Source: Cotesia glomerata (taxonomy: Eukaryota > Arthropoda > Insecta > Hymenoptera > Braconidae). From it: a stretch of 64,000 nucleotides of DNA. Positions 47,661-59,990 of the stretch are shown here, one piece after another. The stretch is taken from positions 5,934,459-5,998,458 of the forward strand of contig NC_058167.1 in NCBI RefSeq assembly GCF_020080835.1, read 5' to 3'. Under the pieces are notes generated by a model that searched no databases, was not told the DNA's origin, and saw nothing but the letters and a program-made list of their open reading frames with translations. Each line of letters starts with the position of its first letter. Position 1 is the stretch's first letter. The translations under genes and the position numbers were made by a program.

Positions 47661-48129
47661 TATTGAAATAAAAAATGTCAGAAATAGTTTACTTTTGTTC
47701 ATACATGAGGCAAATCTCTGGGCCTATTAGACGTTGCTCAAAAAGCAATTACTAGCTCCTCTAGGGTAGTCTCACACATTGTGACATATGCCTCACTCTT
47801 GACTATAGCTCTGTACTGATCACATGGCCATTCAGGAAGTTCTGTGTACAAGACATAATAAAGCTGCAACTACATATAGACGTATATATAATCAAAGTGT
47901 TATATTATTACTAGAATAGCCATCCTTCCTATTTTCTACAAATTATTATAAAAGTCCTTCAAAAAACATTTAATTGAATGCTTTATTGAAGCAAAATCTT
48001 TTTGTTTAATTAATTGTTGTCGTCGCTTGGCGGGATATATTGCCGAAGAATTTCAAGGCTGCGTTGTGCTGTTAGCAGGGATAATCCCACGAGGTATTAA
48101 GGTACTGCCATTTTGTTGTTTACTGCTGT

Positions 48130-48229
48130 NNNNNNNNNNNNNNNNNNNNNNNNNNNNNNNNNNNNNNNNNNNNNNNNNNNNNNNNNNNNNNNNNNNNNNN
48201 NNNNNNNNNNNNNNNNNNNNNNNNNNNNN
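48130..48229. other. Assembly gap (100 N)
   Basis: Exactly 100 N. The right flank is the outer end of a long-TIR element, of which only a few terminal bases seem to be missing. Confidence 1.
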
Positions 48230-49799
48230 GTGGACATCAATGACCCATAATCCGATTGCCTAGACCTAGTATTGGACACAATTCTTTAACCCAGAATTCG
48301 CTTGCCCAGATTTCTATGATACAGTGCAACTTTTACCCAGAGTTCCAATTATACAGAGTTTCTATTACACAGGCATCCGATAAAACATGATATCTTTTAC
48401 TCAGTAATTCATTTACACAGGTTTTTTTTGCCCAAACTCTTCAATTTGATCTCAGTAGTTCTTGCAATAAATAGCGCCAGCATAACTAATTTTTTTTTTT
48501 TTTATTTTAACCCCGCTTTTCAGACTTCTGTCTCGATGGGGGTCCGGCCGAGACCGGAAGGGGACTCCAGGCTGATCGGTACATTAAGTTTGGCAGAATA
48601 AGTTTGGCGGTATTACATACTTTTTCAGCCTGGAGAGTAATGCGGCGATGGGCCGACTTTGGGGAAACTGCACGCATTTGCCTGTGCCCCACCGGTAGCA
48701 CAGGGCTTGGGGAAACCATCGAAAAACCCAAACCTGTACAGCCCGGCGTGGGTTACGAGCACCGATGTTCACTGAAAATTAAATTTCAGCTCACACCGGG
48801 ATTCGAACCCACGCCTCATCAGTCCCAAGCAAGCATGACAAGCGTTATACCGCTTAGCCATGGGACTGGCGCCAGCATAACTAATTATAATTTGAAAACA
48901 TTTTTTTTATTTCAACAATTGACGAATCAGAGCCGCCTTATTATTTAATATTTCCACGTCGTACATTTAATTTTGTAATGCTCAAAATTATAATACTATG
49001 TATCTGCATAACTTTACCTTATGTATAAGTTGCAAAAAACGAAAAAAAAATTTTTTTTGAAATTCAAAATTTCTTATTTTTGAAAAAACAAAAAACAGTG
49101 TTCTCAAATTTTCAGAATTTTTTAAGATCAGTACAAGGTATTATACGAAAAAAATTGAACCAAAATTTTAATCTCAATCGTCATTTTTAACGATTTTCAA
49201 AAATTCAAAATTTGTTTGGCATTTTTCAAAATTTTTTTCCAAAATATTTTTTTTTTTTCAATAGCACCAAGTGTCCCTTTTTAAACAAACGAAAGGCCAT
49301 TCCTGTACCTATAATAGCGTTCGAGATATTACAAAAATGAAATTCAAAAGCTGTAAAAATCGCGAAATTTTGAATTTGCATATCTTTTGAAAATTTTTTT
49401 TTTTATTTTTTTTTCTTTTGTCGATTATTGGTCGATTTGACATGGAATGACCCAAGAGTTTAACAAATGTTATAGAAAAATAAGGCGGCTCTGATTTGTT
49501 AATTGTTGAAATAAAAAAAATGTTTTCAAATTATAATTAGTTATGCTGGCGCTATTTATTGCAAGAACTACTGAGATCAAATTAAAGAGTCTGGGCAAAA
49601 GAAACCTGTGTAAATGAATTACTGAGTAAAATATATTATGTGTTATCGGATGCCTATGTAATAGAAAATCTGTATAATTGGAACTTTGGGTAAAAGATGC
49701 ACTGTATCATAAAAATCTGGACAAACGAATTCTGGGTAAAAGAATTGTGTCCAATACTAGGTCTGGGCAACCGGATTATGGGTCATTAATGTCCACCCC
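48230..49799. mobile_element. Non-autonomous element with ~325-bp inverted arms
   Basis: Left arm 48230-48948 (excluding a SINE insertion) and right arm 49478-49799 are reverse complements. Outer text is gtggacatcaatgacccata on the left and atgggtcattaatgtccacc on the right. The centre (48949-49477) is poly-A/T-rich. No transposase. Confidence 0.8.
48492..48868 (-). mobile_element. tRNA-derived SINE
   Basis: Read on minus, the head has an A box TGGCTAAGCGG (48860-48850) and a B box GGTTCGAATCC (48809-48799), the Pol III internal promoter. A GC-rich body follows, and the tail is an A-run (T-run at 48492-48504 on plus). Flanked by an 18-bp direct duplication gcgccagcataactaatt (48474-48491 and 48869-48886). 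Confidence 0.9.
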
Positions 49800-51474
49800 T
49801 AAAATTTAATTTATTCTTGATTTTTTTTTAATTTTCTTAACTACGAAATAAATTGAAAAAAGTATTAAAAGTCGACGAACAATAGCTTAAATTGAAGATA
49901 ATTAAAGATATGACAAAATTTTATTAAAATTACATGAGATCGGCTACCACCGATAGATTTCTAAATAAATCTACCTAAAAATTTAGTGAATCCTATCGAT
50001 CAATAATCAAATTAAACAATCGAACGCTACTTTGCTGCTCTGCAAGGTTCAGACGAATACGACAAACACTATTGTGTCAAATTTGGCCATATTTTATTAT
50101 AGAAATACTATTTCACGCAATTTTACACTGTTTTCTGCTAGAGAAAAAATTACGTGATATTTGTTAAGATCCCCCCTCCTCCCTAAGTGAGATTTGGTAA
50201 GATTTAGCTTGATCCACTCCCCCCCTAGAACACCTCACGTAATTAATGGACGCCCCCTAATACAATATATAATGTACATTGTTTTTCCTTATCAACGCAG
50301 TAAAATTATATACAATAACCACGGACACAGCATTAAAACAGTTAGCATAGGAAAATTTATTTCTTTACTAGCCTTCAAAAATCGACACAAGTTTTTCAAG
50401 ATTCCACTCGAGTAATTTATCAACAACCCAATCATCCATATCACTGTTATTATTAATTCACTAATTTATGTAATTATCACTATTTCATCACCAAAATTGT
50501 AAACAAATCCACTCGTAAGTTTCAGACTTGGTTATGCGTGGTGGCGCTGAAGGCTTCGTGGATCGTGATAATCACGATCCGTTTCGCCGTAGTAAGGAAC
50601 GTTTCTTTATGATCGCAATACGTTTTGACATATTCACATACCATGGAAAGTTAATATAAGAATCCGAAGTATAGAGTATATCAGGTTATAATATTGTGAA
50701 AATGACAATACTGTTTTGAGCTAATCACAATACTACGTTCACGATCCACTGGATCGCTACAATAGCAATACTTTTTTCTCCGTGTAGGCAGATTTCAACT
50801 TCACTTATGAGACCTGCAATTACTTTAACTGAAACTTTCAATTCTCATTTAGAATCTCTTCAAATCAAAACAATACTCCAATTAAATTTCATGTCTAGAT
50901 CTAAAAATGCAATTCTACAGAAAGCGCCCAGCGGATCAGGCGGGTTACAGCTAGTTTGTAATATTTTATCTAAATTATGAAAATTACATTTTTGAAAAAT
51001 ACGACTTACATTCAAGACACGTGTAAGATCCGAAAATTTCGAATCATCTGAAGCTTTTAAATCTATACTCGATGGATTGAAACTGTTTGAAGAACTAGAA
51101 GTTTCGAATATTCGCACATCTCTAATAACATTTCCATGTTATTGGATATAATATTTAATATAATACTACATGTATCTTTAATTCACCTTAAATTTGAACA
51201 TGCTGCAATAATCTGATCTCTAACATATGTATACAAACTACAAAATCAGGCTTTCAGGCCCACGAGATTATTTAGCTCGAAAAAATGTTCCCGAATCTCT
51301 GAACTAAGAAAGAGAGCGTAGAAATATACAAATCTTTTCTTTCGAAATATTCTCTGGAATTGCGTGAGAATTATAACTCTAAAAAATTTTTGAGCGGAAA
51401 ATTTAAAAACTAGAATTTTGGCAAAAGATCTTTTTTTTTATCATAATGCCCGGGAAAAAATGAATTTGCCTAAT
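49800..51474. other. AT-rich intergenic, nothing firm
   Basis: Short chance ORFs only. A small patch at 50560-50780 has repeated cacgatcc/caatact words but no element structure. Confidence 0.4.
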
Positions 51475-51580
51475 CATATATAGTTATATATAATCACTTA
51501 TATATAATTAGACCTGAAAATTGGCCAGATCTAATCATACATAATCATATATAATTAGATATAATTATATATAATTATTT
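51475..51580. repeat. AT-rich tatataatta palindromic repeat
   Basis: Tandem catatataattagatataat-style words, similar to 56105-56195 on the other side of the hairpin element. Confidence 0.6.
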
Positions 51581-51599
51581 CTATAAAAATAAAAAAAAT

Positions 51600-51690
51600 T
51601 TACCGTGAGCGGGGATCGAACCGGGGACCTGACGATTTAAAGACTAACACACTACCCGATTGCTTACAAGACTTACTGGAATAGTAAAGT
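51600..51690 (-). repeat. tRNA-like sequence
   Basis: Minus strand carries a B-box-like GGTTCGATCCC (51622-51612) and an upstream GGTAGTGTGTTAGTC resembling an A box/D arm. Stems do not close like a real tRNA. A SINE head or tRNA relic. Confidence 0.45.
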
Positions 51691-52454
51691 TTGAAATACC
51701 TACAACTAATGAGAATCGAATATATAATCGATTTTTATGTTAAATTAATTAATACAGTTCCATTATTTCATCCACAAAAAACTATAGTTTAAAAGATTAC
51801 ACCGGCACACAAAAAAGTTGTCTGTACTTGGGACGCGCCACATATATTCCCATGTAATTTGACCCGCTGAACCCGAATTTGAGGTCCGTTTGGCCCCTAC
51901 ACCTAGGATTTTGAGAAAACTGTAAAACCGAAAAAAACGGGAAAATTGGGGGTTTTGGTGATTGAAAAAATTTTTTTTAGATTCTAACTATGCATGATTT
52001 TCATGTATTTCGATCTGCTTTTATACTTATCTGAAGTGTACTCAGACCAGCAGCCATTAAAAGTCTAAGTAAATCCCGAAAAACCCATGAAAATTGCGAA
52101 AAAAACAAAAATTCCCAATATTGTGATAAAAAAATGTATTGAGCTAAATATATGATGATTTTCATGTAGGTTTATCGACGACATATAAATCTCCAACTTT
52201 TATAACTCAGACGTCTCGAAAACATCAAACAAATGTGCAAAAAACCCCGAAAATTGGAAAAAATCAAATGTAATATAATAAAAATCGAGTTATTATTCAA
52301 AATAAATAAAAAAAAATCATATCATTCGATCTGTGGTGCATAAAAAAAGTATTTCGTCCTAAGACTTAAAAAATTAATTTTTCGGAAAATATCATCAAAA
52401 CCCTTTGGATTTGAATTTTAATTCGTTCTCCGCTTATATCTCACCCTTTTATCT

Positions 52455-54130
52455 TCAAACGTCCTGCATAAAGGGTTTCTCTTTCGTTTCCTCTCTTCTT
52501 CGGGTAAATCTCTCTTCAGAGTCCAACAATGATCTGCCATCATATTTACATCCACGTTCCTTGATATCGTTTTCCATCACACTAATGTCTTGATGGAATC
52601 TCTCCTGCTGCTCTTCACTAAAATCACCAAGATTTTCAGGAAAGTGTGAAAGATGAGAATGTAAATAGTGCAATTTTGTATTCATTAAGCAACCTAAAGT
52701 ATTATAGTTGTATAACAACTCGTCAACTAAAGTTGCGTAGTTATCACTTTTCGTATTCCTAAAAATTGCTGTGATACTTCCTTAAAACTTCCCCAAGCTG
52801 CTCTCTCAATCTCGTTCATCTCATATTCAAGATTAGCATCCTGGAATAGAGTCCGAATTTGGGGTCCATCAAAAATTCCTTCTTTTAATTTAGCGTCACT
52901 TATAGCTGGAAATTTTTCGCCCAAGTACTTAAAACAGTTTCCATCTTTATCCAGAGCTTTGACAAATTGCTTCATAAGGCCAAGCTTGATATGAAGTGGG
53001 GGCAGCAAGTACTTGGAAGGATCAATTAGAGATTGTCGCGTAACATTGTGAGAACCAGGATTCAAATTTGTTCTTGTTGGCCATTCTTTTGAATGTCATG
53101 ATTCTTTCGTCCTCGGCTATCCCACAAACATAAGAAGCAGGCGTACTTTGTGAACCCTGATTGTTAGCCCAGCAATATTGTTGCAATTTTCAGATCACCA
53201 CAAACCTTCCATTGATGTTCTGAATAGTTTATTTTATCTAATACAACCTGTAAATTGTCATAAGTCTCCTTTAGTTTAGTCGAATGAGCTACTGGAATCG
53301 GTGCCAATAAGTTTCCATTATGAAGAAGCACAGCTTTAAGACTTCGCCTAGAGGAGTCAATAAAAAGCCTCCATTCTTCGTCTTTGTAAGTGTTTGGCTT
53401 CAACTCATCGATCAGTCCTTTTACATCTGAACAGTACACAAATGAATTTTCGCTGTCTTTTGTAAAATACTTCCGGAACTCTTTTTCCCTATCACGATAA
53501 AAATAAGCTGTTGTATTTTTAGCTAATAAATTTTTTTTCCTTAAAGCTGAGGCTAAATGTTCAGCTTTTACCTTAGATAGTCCTAAGTCTCGTACAAGGT
53601 CATTCAATTCAAGTTGATCGAAGACTTCAGGGTCTTTACTTCTAGGAACACCACTCGGGATGTATTCTTCATCCTCAGAATGGATCTCTTCGGGTTCAGG
53701 ATCGATTTCTTCAAAGTTATCTTCAACTTCCATCTCTTCATGTTCATTCACTGGTTCAGGAGCTGCAGGTTCTTCGACATTCAAAACTTTTCTGCTGGCA
53801 CAACTGATGTTACGTTGGCATATTGAATTTTATGTTTGGTTGTCGAAGAAAAACCTGAAACTTCCGTCGTGCAAAAATAGCAGTTTTTTTGACTCGTTGG
53901 TGCAGACCAAATCACAGGTTTTGAAAATTTCAAGCACTGTTTACTTTTCGTCTGCTCCCAACGAGTAAGCATCGTGTGACACCGATTGCAAAGTGAATGT
54001 GGTACCCAAGTTGCTTCCCAGTTCGTAATCTGGATACCGAAGCAGGTTTCGTAGACATTTTTCAATTTGTTTGAAAAAGATCTACGACTTTTCGTTACTT
54101 CAAATTCTCCACATATGTAACAGAAGCAAT
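52455..54130 (-). pseudogene. Transposase-like protein of hairpin element, left copy, broken
   Basis: Order on minus: Cys-rich N-terminus (CFCYICGEF, later CNRCHTML and CYFCTTEV, probably zinc-binding); an acidic linker; a DNA-binding-like stretch (LNDLVRDLGLSKVKAEHLAS); the core FIDSSRRSLKAVLLHNG and VCGDLKIATILLG; CFLCLWDSR; PPLHIKLGLMKQFVKALD; and FPENLGDFSEEQQERFHQDI near the end. This is a protein type I recognise as abundant in insect genomes and transposon-associated, probably with an RNase H-like fold; the superfamily is not assigned. Breaks: frameshift near 53785, in-frame TAA at 53164-53166, and frameshifts near 53080 and 52740. Confidence 0.7.
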
Positions 54131-54489
54131 TGGAGTTTTGTTACATATGTGAGAGACACTTCTTGTCATATTAAACGCTTCAGAAGCCAAGTCACCCACT
54201 AATGAAGAGCTGCAGTCACTTGATGACGACGCCTGCGAGCCTGCTTTCTCACTCTGACCAGACGCCGATACTGGGATTCCGGGTCCCTGCATCGTAAAAC
54301 ACTTATTACTTGTGCCTGCCATGACGGCATTCAAGCCGTTAACCCAGGGACTATGCCAGACGGTCCTGTTGCCCGCCGTCACCACGTGGAGGTGCCCTGG
54401 TTACAGGCACAAGCATTTAAGCAAGAAATCGATTCTGAGCCCAAAAAGTTCCTAGAAGTGAAAACCCTGAAACATCAGCTTAAGAAAGA

Positions 54490-55381
54490 AAAAAATTTAT
54501 TAACTAAAAATACAACAGCTTATTTTTATCGTGATAGGGAAAAAAAATCTGATAACATTTTTAAAACGGCGAAAATTCATTAGTGGACTGTTCAGATGTA
54601 AGAAGTTTGATTGATGAGTTAAAGCCGAACACTTTCAGGACGAGGAGTGAAAGTTTTTCATTGCTTTGTCTAAGAGAAGTCTCAAAGCACCGACTCCAGT
54701 AGCTCATTTGACCAAAAATCATTGAAAAGTTTGTGGTGATCTGAAAATTGCTACACTAGTTAAGCCAACAATCTGGTTCACAATATATCCCTTCTTGTAT
54801 GTTTGTAGGATAGTCACGATCGGAAAATTCCCTACAGTAGAAAAGAACGGCCAACAAGAAAGAATTTGAATCATGGTTCTCACAACGTTATGCGAGAATC
54901 TCTCATTAATCCTTACAAGTACTTGCTGCCACCACTTTATATCAAGCTTGACCTTATGAAGCATTTTGTCAAAGCTCTCGATAAAAATGGCAACTGTGTT
55001 AAGTACTTGGACGAAAAATTTCCAGCTATAAGTGACAATAAATTGAAAGAAGGAATTTATTATGTACCCCAAATTCGGACTCAATTCCAGGATGCTAATC
55101 TTGAGTATGAGATGCACAAGATTGAGAGAGCAGCTTGGGGAAGTTTTAAGGAAGTATCTCGAAATTTTTTAGGGAATGTGAATACAAAATTGCACTATTT
55201 ACAATCTCATCTTTCACACTTTCCTGAAAATCTTGGTAATTTCAGTGAAGAAAGAGAAGAAACATTCCATCAAAACATGAGTGGATGTCAATATGATGGT
55301 AGATCATTGTTGGACTCTGAAGAGAGATTTACCCGAAGAAGAGAGGAAACGAAAGAGAAACCCTTTATGCAGGACGTTTGA
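54490..55381 (+). pseudogene. Transposase-like protein of hairpin element, right inverted copy, degraded
   Basis: Collinear with the left copy from KNLLTKNTTAYFYRDREK onward but with internal losses and frameshifts (54583, 54600-54860). The best preserved piece is 54866-55381 (171 codons), with LLPPLYIKLDLMKHFVKALD and ERFTRRREETKEKPFMQDV, ending at TGA. It lacks the Cys-rich N-terminus. It diverges more from the consensus implied by both arms than the left copy does. Confidence 0.7.
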
Positions 55382-56104
55382 AGATAAAAGGGTGAGATAT
55401 AAGCGGAGAACGAATTAAAATTCAAATCCAAAGGGTTTTGATGATATTTTCCGAAAAATTAATTTTTTAAGTCTTAAGACGAAATACTTTTTTTTTTTTT
55501 ATGCACCACAGATCGAATGATATGATTTTTTTATTTATTTTGAATAATAACTCGATTTTTATTATATTACATTTGATTTTTCCAATTTTCGGGGTTTTGC
55601 ACATTTGTTTGATGTTTTCGAGACGTCTGAGTTATAAAAGTTGGAGATTTATATGTCGTCGATAAACCTACATGAAAATCATCATATATTTAGCTCAATA
55701 CATTTTTTTATCACAATATTGGGAATTTTTGTTTTTTCGCAATTTTCATGGGTTTTCGGGATTTACTTAGACTTTTAATGGCTGCTGGTCTGAGTACACT
55801 TCAGATAAGTATAAAGCAGATCGAAATACATGAAAATCATGCATAGTTAGAATCTAAAAAATTTTTCAATCACCAAAACCCCAATTTTCCCGTTTTTTCG
55901 GTTTTTTACAGTTTTCTCAAAATCCTAGGGTGTAGGGGCCAAACGGACCTCAAATTCGGGTTCAGCGGGTCAAATTACATGGGAATATATGTGGCGCGTC
56001 CCAAGTACAGACAACTTTTTTTTTTTTGTGTGCCGGTGTAATTATTAATCATTGGAGTAGCAGACTCTGAGATGAAAACAGAGAACGTTTTATAGTGATC
56101 ACAA

Positions 56105-56195
56105 AATGCATATATAATTATATATGATTCATATATAATTATATATGATTCATATATAGTTATATATGATTCATATATAATTATATATGATTTCC
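56105..56195. repeat. 24-25-bp palindromic tandem repeat
   Basis: Four copies of catatataattatatatgat-type units. Confidence 0.8.
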
Positions 56196-56801
56196 GTATA
56201 GTTACACTGATATTGATAGAAGGATTTGTTTATATTTAATGAGCTTTATTAACTGTTAATAAGTGATTTTTTAACATCATGGGATTTAATATGTATTTAT
56301 TACCCAGTTAATAAATTATTTATTAAATACGATTTATTAAATGTTAATAAATATTTGTTAACAGTCAATTTTCTTTTGACATTTTTTATAACCCGACAAC
56401 TAGGATACATAACTGTAACACATGATAATAATTCAAATCACTAAATAAATTGACGTTTAGAATATTTAAAAATTTAAAAGATAATTATGAGCTGTGATAG
56501 AATTCGGTATGTTACAATAAACGTTATTATAATGTAATATAATTAATGAAAATAATTTATAAAGATGATTTTTGTTTATAAGCAATCTTCATATCATATG
56601 ACATTGCAAGTGAAACAAATTCACTCAACAAAATATTTATTAAATATAATCATTGAAAAATGCTGCATCTAATTATATATTATTATATATTAATAAATGT
56701 AAATTTATAATTTACATTTGATTAGATATAATCATATATAGATTTATATATAATAATATATAGCTCTAGATAACTCAGGTCTAATCAGATCTAAACATAT
56801 A

Positions 56802-57030
56802 CAGGGTGATCCAAAATTACTTTTACAGCGAAGATATTCGAATAGAGGAAACGATTCTGAGCAGAAAACTTCTTAGTCGTTACTGAAAATTTTGAGTAGT
56901 TTTTGAGTTATTCAAAATTTTCGTTGACCAATCAGATACGAGATTTAACATTTAAAAAAAAATACAAAAGAATAAATTATAAATTTGGCTGCGTTGCGAT
57001 TTCCAACTTCACGTTTTACTTTTGTTTGTT
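56802..57030 (+). repeat. Terminal fragment of the cagggtgat family
   Basis: Preceded by TA and starting cagggtgatccaaaattact, it aligns with 41317-41530 including gagtagtttttgagttattc and ggctgcgttgcgatt. The matching opposite end was not found. Confidence 0.6.
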
Positions 57031-57239
57031 TACTTTTTTGAAATAATTCTAATTTTTAAGAGTTTAAACAAATGTAACCTTTAAAATAAAATTAAATACT
57101 CAATTTTAAACTTAATTTCAAAATTTAAGGAAGCTATTGAATTAATAAATGGATAGGTAATCAAAGATAAAAATTAATTTCTTGTAGACAATTAAGAGAA
57201 TGAATCCCATGTTACTTATAAGGTTAAAGACGATAACGT

Positions 57240-57998
57240 TAATCAAGAAAATAAGAAGGGTAATACAGGCTGTCTATCAGGATATTTATAAAGACTCTTA
57301 TTAGGAAAATTAAAAAGACAACACCTAGGCTGCTCATCAGGATAATTTTAAGGACTTTTAACAGGAAAACTAAGACAACAAAATCCAGACTGCTTATCAG
57401 GATATTTTTAAAGAAAATTTAAAGGAAAAAATTCAGGCTGCATATCAAGATAATTATCAGGGCTCTTATCAGGAAAATTAAAAGGACAAAATCTAGGCTA
57501 CTTCTCAGAATAATTTTAAGGTCTTTGACCGGGCCGAGGACGAAGATGACTTCCAGGTTGCTTATCAGGATAATTTTAAGGACTCTTTTAAGGAAAATTA
57601 TAAGTATAAAATCCACGCTTTTTATCCGGACAATTATAAGAACTCTTATCAGGAAAATTAAAAGGATAATATCCAGGCTGCTTATCGATATTATTATAAG
57701 CACTCTTATCAGGAAAATTGTAAGGCCGAAATCCAGGCTACTTATCAGAATAATTTGAAGGACTTTTATCAGGCCGAAGACGTAGATGACTGCCAGGCTG
57801 CTTATCAGGATAATTTTAAGGACTCTTAGCAGAAAAACAAACGGGAGACAGTCCAGGCTATTGAAGGGTATAATAATAAGGACTTTTATCAGGTGGAGTA
57901 CAAGGACAAATTTCAGGGTGCTTATCAGAATAATAATAAGGACTCTTATCAGATGGATTACGAGAACAATTTCCAGGCATCCTATAAGGATAACTAAC
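57240..57998 (+). pseudogene. Decayed gene with thirteen 20-residue tandem repeats
   Basis: A strict 60-bp period runs for about 760 bp. One plus-strand frame stays in register and encodes units of the pattern IQAAYQDNFKDSYQENYKDN, rich in Tyr, Gln, Asp, Asn and Lys. About nine stops interrupt it, nearly all at codons that are TAT or CAG in sister repeats (TAA or TAG). The frame ends NNFQASYKDN-TAA. This is the signature of a repetitive, probably secreted structural or adhesive protein that became a pseudogene; function is inference. Minus-strand ORFs here are shadows. Confidence 0.65.
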
Positions 57999-58080
57999 AT
58001 TACATTATAATGACTGCATTATTATCTATAGTAAAAATTTTATTAACATATGAAATTTATAACGTCAGTGAACCTATCTA

Positions 58081-59241
58081 TTATAGAAATTGTTCAAAAT
58101 GTCCTTCATTATTTTGGATACAACAACGAAGACGCTTGACGAAGTTCGTTGCGCAGTTATCGACCATCTCCTGTGTGATCTCTCTCAGACAATCCGTGAC
58201 TTTGTCTCGCAGAGTATCAACGTCGTCAACGGGATGACGGTAAACATTGGCCTTCACATGGCCCGATACAAAATAATCCAACGGATTGAGATCTGGTGAT
58301 CTTGGAGACCAATCTATTATTCCACCTCGACCGATATAGCGATTGGGAAAATTTGCATGAAGCCATGCTTGCGAAGCTCCTGCTGTATGAGCCGGAGCGC
58401 CGTCTTGTTGAAACCACATTTCTTCATAAATCCTCCGCGGAATTCCTGCTTCTCGACATTCTTGCCATAAATGTTGATCGAGAAAATCTACATATATTTC
58501 TGATGTTTAATTTTTTTTCGAATTCATAAGGACCAACCTATAATAAATTTTGTTGTTAGAACTTTACAAATCAAAAATTAGTTGAAGACAATTATTATAA
58601 TAAATTTAATTTACAATCGTGCGTTGGCCAAAGTGGATTCCTGCCCAGATGTTAATCGAAAACCGGTCTTGGTGATTCCGAACAATAGTGCAGTGGGGAT
58701 TTTCTTGAGCATACCAGTGGAAATTTCGGTTATTCCAAAACTTATTCCGGCCAAACTTACTTTCATCAGTAAACAGAATTTTTTTGAAAAAATCTTCATC
58801 GTTTTCGAAACGATTCAAGAGTTCCTGACAAAAAGCCATACGAACTGGATAATCCTCGGGCTTCAACTCTTGAACTCGTTGATAATGATACGCGTGAAGC
58901 TCTTCATCTTTCAGTGTTCGTTGGACGGTGCCAAAAGACAAATGCAGTTGCTGAGCAACTCCACGAATACCGATCTCTGGATCTTCCTCAACGGCCTCAA
59001 TGATAGCCTCTTCGTTCTCATTATTTCGTGCACGACGTGGTGCACCAGCTTCTCGGTGATTTGGTAAAACATTACCAGACTCACGTAATCGGCTGACTGC
59101 ACTAAGGATCACTGGAGAACTTGGATGTCGCCGATTCGGGAATCTCTCTGCATACCTGCGCCGTGCTTCAGCAGCATTACAATTGGCCATACCATACAGG
59201 AGGATCATATCAGCATACTCTTGAGCAGTATATTCAGCCAT
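58081..59241 (-). pseudogene. Mariner/IS630-type transposase (DD41D), with intron-like insert
   Basis: Starts MAEYTAQEYADMILLYGMAN. A helix-turn-helix N-terminal half (GIRGVAQQLHLSFGTVQRTL) leads into the catalytic region: FTDESKF (first Asp), FQQDGAPAHT (second Asp) and SPDLNPLDYF (third Asp). There are 41 residues between the second and third, the spacing of rosa-type elements. Positions 58614-58538 form a 77-nt GT-AG segment containing a stop; removing it joins QRTI to VGPYE in register. A 1-bp insertion near 58507 then shifts the frame until the ORF 58419-58081. Terminal inverted repeats were not found next to it. Confidence 0.75.
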
Positions 59242-59844
59242 AATACAGATATTGTTTGAGAAAAATCGATTTATGAATATTTAAATTCTTAAGTAAATTA
59301 TTAATTGTAATGACAGATACACACCGAATTAATTGATTGACATAAATAAAAAATAAGCGATCGCAACGCGAACGTAGTAATAAGCGTGCTCTTTTGTTCT
59401 GAATGAACGAATAAAAAATAGAAGACTAAAATGTAGGATACAAGGAAGATCATACAGAAGGACCATAAGAAGAATGATTAAAAGGACAATATGCAGAGAT
59501 TTTAAACGCGTAGACAACTTAAATCACTCGAAAGAATCAATTGATGATCAAATCTAGATTGTTAAAAAAAGGAAAACGTTCTAAGAGTTAAATTGGAGGA
59601 TAACATGAAGGCAACAAAATTGAAAGCTTAGCAGGATAATATTCAGGATAAATTTGAACGACTAAACTGAAGGAGAATCCGAAAGATGATTTTACTGGAT
59701 AAAGTTTAGGTTAAACTGCAGGAGTAAAAATCATGTTATCAAGCTTAGATTAAAAGACAATTGGCCGAATATTCAAAAAAACACAATGTGGAGGCTAGCA
59801 AGATCGAATTCAAAAATTCTTAGAGGTTAATAATAAGGGTATTG

Positions 59845-59990
59845 CTGGTAATCTCGCTCACGGTCTCACTCATGATCTTGCTCGTGGTCTCGCTCATGAT
59901 CTCGCTCGAGGTCTCGCTCATGATCTCACTCATGATCTCACTCGTGGTCTCGCTCATGGTCTCGCTCGTGGTCTCGCTCATGGTCACCCA
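59845..59990. repeat. 12-bp minisatellite
   Basis: About twelve units of ctcgctcatggt / ctcgctcgtggt. The minus-strand frame reads TMSETTSE-type repeats starting at MEPQKKCTW (60014); it may be a small repeat protein but is more likely a minisatellite. Confidence 0.85.

Larger units (their letters stand above)
51796..56042. mobile_element. Hairpin DNA transposon with inverted duplicated transposase arms
   Basis: Outer ends ttacaccggcacacaaaaaa and complement. The left arm (51796 to about 53530) and right arm (about 54490-56042) are inverted copies. Each contains ~600 bp of noncoding text (for example ggacgcgccacatatattcc) plus the C-terminal coding half of the same protein. The spacer 53530-54490 holds the unique 5' coding region of the left copy. 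No clear target duplication beyond TA. Confidence 0.8.

Noticed and set aside
51600..51690. Functional tRNA gene
   Set aside because: The B box is present, but T-arm and acceptor stems do not pair.
57419..58000. 193-residue minus-strand ORF of hydrophobic repeats resembling a membrane protein
   Set aside because: It is the antisense of the 60-bp repeat array. The plus frame has the coherent Tyr/Gln-rich pattern and its stops are explainable point changes.
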